Below are positions 12,840 through 13,314 of a stretch of 13,314 bases of DNA, piece after piece (within the stretch, counting starts at the first letter, position 1; each line of letters starts with the position of its first letter). The position numbers and the translations under genes are program-made. Source of the DNA: JAPLVS01 sp043809265 (lineage in GTDB: Archaea > Iainarchaeota > Iainarchaeia > Iainarchaeales > DTGL01); the NCBI GenBank assembly GCA_043809265.1, contig JAZDDY010000042.1, forward strand, positions 1 to 13,314, written 5' to 3'. The notes under the pieces are model-generated. The model was not told the DNA's origin. It searched no databases and was given only the letters and a program-made list of their open reading frames with translations.

Positions 12840-13314
12840 TTTATCCCTTTGTCCCATAACACGCCCTTTCTTTTCGCCCAAAAAGAAAGGTTCTGCCTTA
12901 AAACCCTGCCAAAGCCTGCCTTTTTCAGCCTTCCAGCCAGATAGCCCGGCCTGAAATAGAATGCCCTGTAAGCCTCCCTTATGCTGGCCTGCAATTCTTC
13001 AGTCGGGATGTTGCAGAAAGAGGTTGAAGTGAAATCGTAATCCTGCCAGTTTTTCCCAGAATGCCTGAATTCTTCGAAAATATCCGAACCTGGAAATGGG
13101 GTAAAAGCATTGAAGGAAGCGAAATCCGCATCCAGTTCTTTTGCAAAAGAAATGCTTTGCAGGATTGAACCGGCTGTTTCTCCCGGAAAGCCGAAAACAA
13201 AAAATGCAGCTGTTTCAATGCCGAGTTCGCTGCAGTCCTTGAATGTTTTTCTTATGTTGCCCAGGGAAGTTTTCTTGTTCATTTTGCCAAGCATTTCCTG
13301 CGAGCCGGATTCGA
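12836..13314 (-). CDS. Radical SAM protein, C-terminal part (B12-binding type; 5' end outside window)
   Basis: The frame is open to the right edge, so only the last 158 residues or so are seen. The first visible residues, ESGSQEMLGKMNKKTSL, match the conserved GxESGSQ-x-x-L-x-x-M-x-K element in the barrel of cobalamin-binding radical SAM proteins. FFVFGFPGET and FNAFTPFPGSDIFEEF then follow in the family order. The CxxxCxxC cluster and any B12-binding domain lie outside the window. Such enzymes carry out methylations and other radical chemistry, often on lipids or glycans. The stop overlaps the glycosyltransferase start (ATGA), which suggests joint work on a glycan or lipid, though this is inference. 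Confidence 0.92.
   Translation of the reverse strand, partial: ESGSQEMLGKMNKKTSLGNIRKTFKDCSELGIETAAFFVFGFPGETAGSILQSISFAKELDADFASFNAFTPFPGSDIFEEFRHSGKNWQDYDFTSTSFCNIPTEELQASIREAYRAFYFRPGYLAGRLKKAGFGRVLRQNLSFWAKRKGVLWDKGIK

Noticed and set aside
1..13314. CRISPR arrays, insertion sequences, phage genes or att sites.
   Set aside because: No regularly spaced repeats, transposase, integrase or terminal inverted repeats were found by eye. The tRNA 3' ends show no nearby duplicate.

Overview
The window looks like a stretch of an archaeal chromosome with compact gene packing. The informational genes are of archaeal type: an archaeal DnaG (TOPRIM) primase-like protein, the Holliday junction resolvase Hjc and peptidyl-tRNA hydrolase Pth2. 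Genes are preceded by A/T-rich TATA-like boxes. Ribosome-binding sites are of the GGTG/GGTGAT type, and some genes appear leaderless. Both tRNA genes lack an encoded CCA. The many small unrecognised membrane proteins and short intergenic gaps would suit a DPANN-type genome (for example Diapherotrites, Micrarchaeota or relatives), but that placement is inference. I see no insertion sequence, phage gene, CRISPR array or rRNA.

Layout, left to right. A gene tail of unknown function (stop at 165-167) is followed by a 7-TM membrane protein (240-1292). On the minus strand lies a block tRNA-Val(TAC) - class I SAM methyltransferase - tRNA-Gly(GCC), reading from 2244 down to 1310. On the plus strand are a Yip1-like membrane protein (2349-3005) and a small two-TM protein (3127-3570). 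Each of these two has its own TATA box, a GGTGATCTG ribosome-binding site and a hairpin-plus-T-tract terminator. The second terminator is symmetric and also faces the convergent dnaG. DUF167 and dnaG form a minus-strand pair (5337 to 3603). Hjc (5457-5873) is divergent from this pair and probably leaderless.

A second minus-strand series runs pth2 (7875) - small coiled-coil protein - anchored beta-domain protein - coiled-coil/two-TM protein (5880). Divergent from pth2 is a large membrane protein (7972-9771) with a signal peptide, a Ca-binding type DxDxD segment, three TM helices, a charged helical stalk and two beta-sandwich-like C-terminal domains. It is followed by an N-terminally anchored surface protein (9830-11440) with two copies of a module common in archaeal surface proteins. 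The right end is a minus-strand cluster: a radical SAM protein (cut by the window edge), a family 2 glycosyltransferase coupled to it by an ATGA overlap, and a winged-helix regulator-like protein.

The functional themes are DNA replication, recombination and translation housekeeping (dnaG, hjc, pth2, tRNAs) interleaved with poorly known cell-envelope proteins. No single gene set forms an obvious new defence or metabolic system. The best leads are the envelope protein pair at 7972-11440, the RPF-repeat linker in DnaG, and the bacterial-looking intrinsic terminators.
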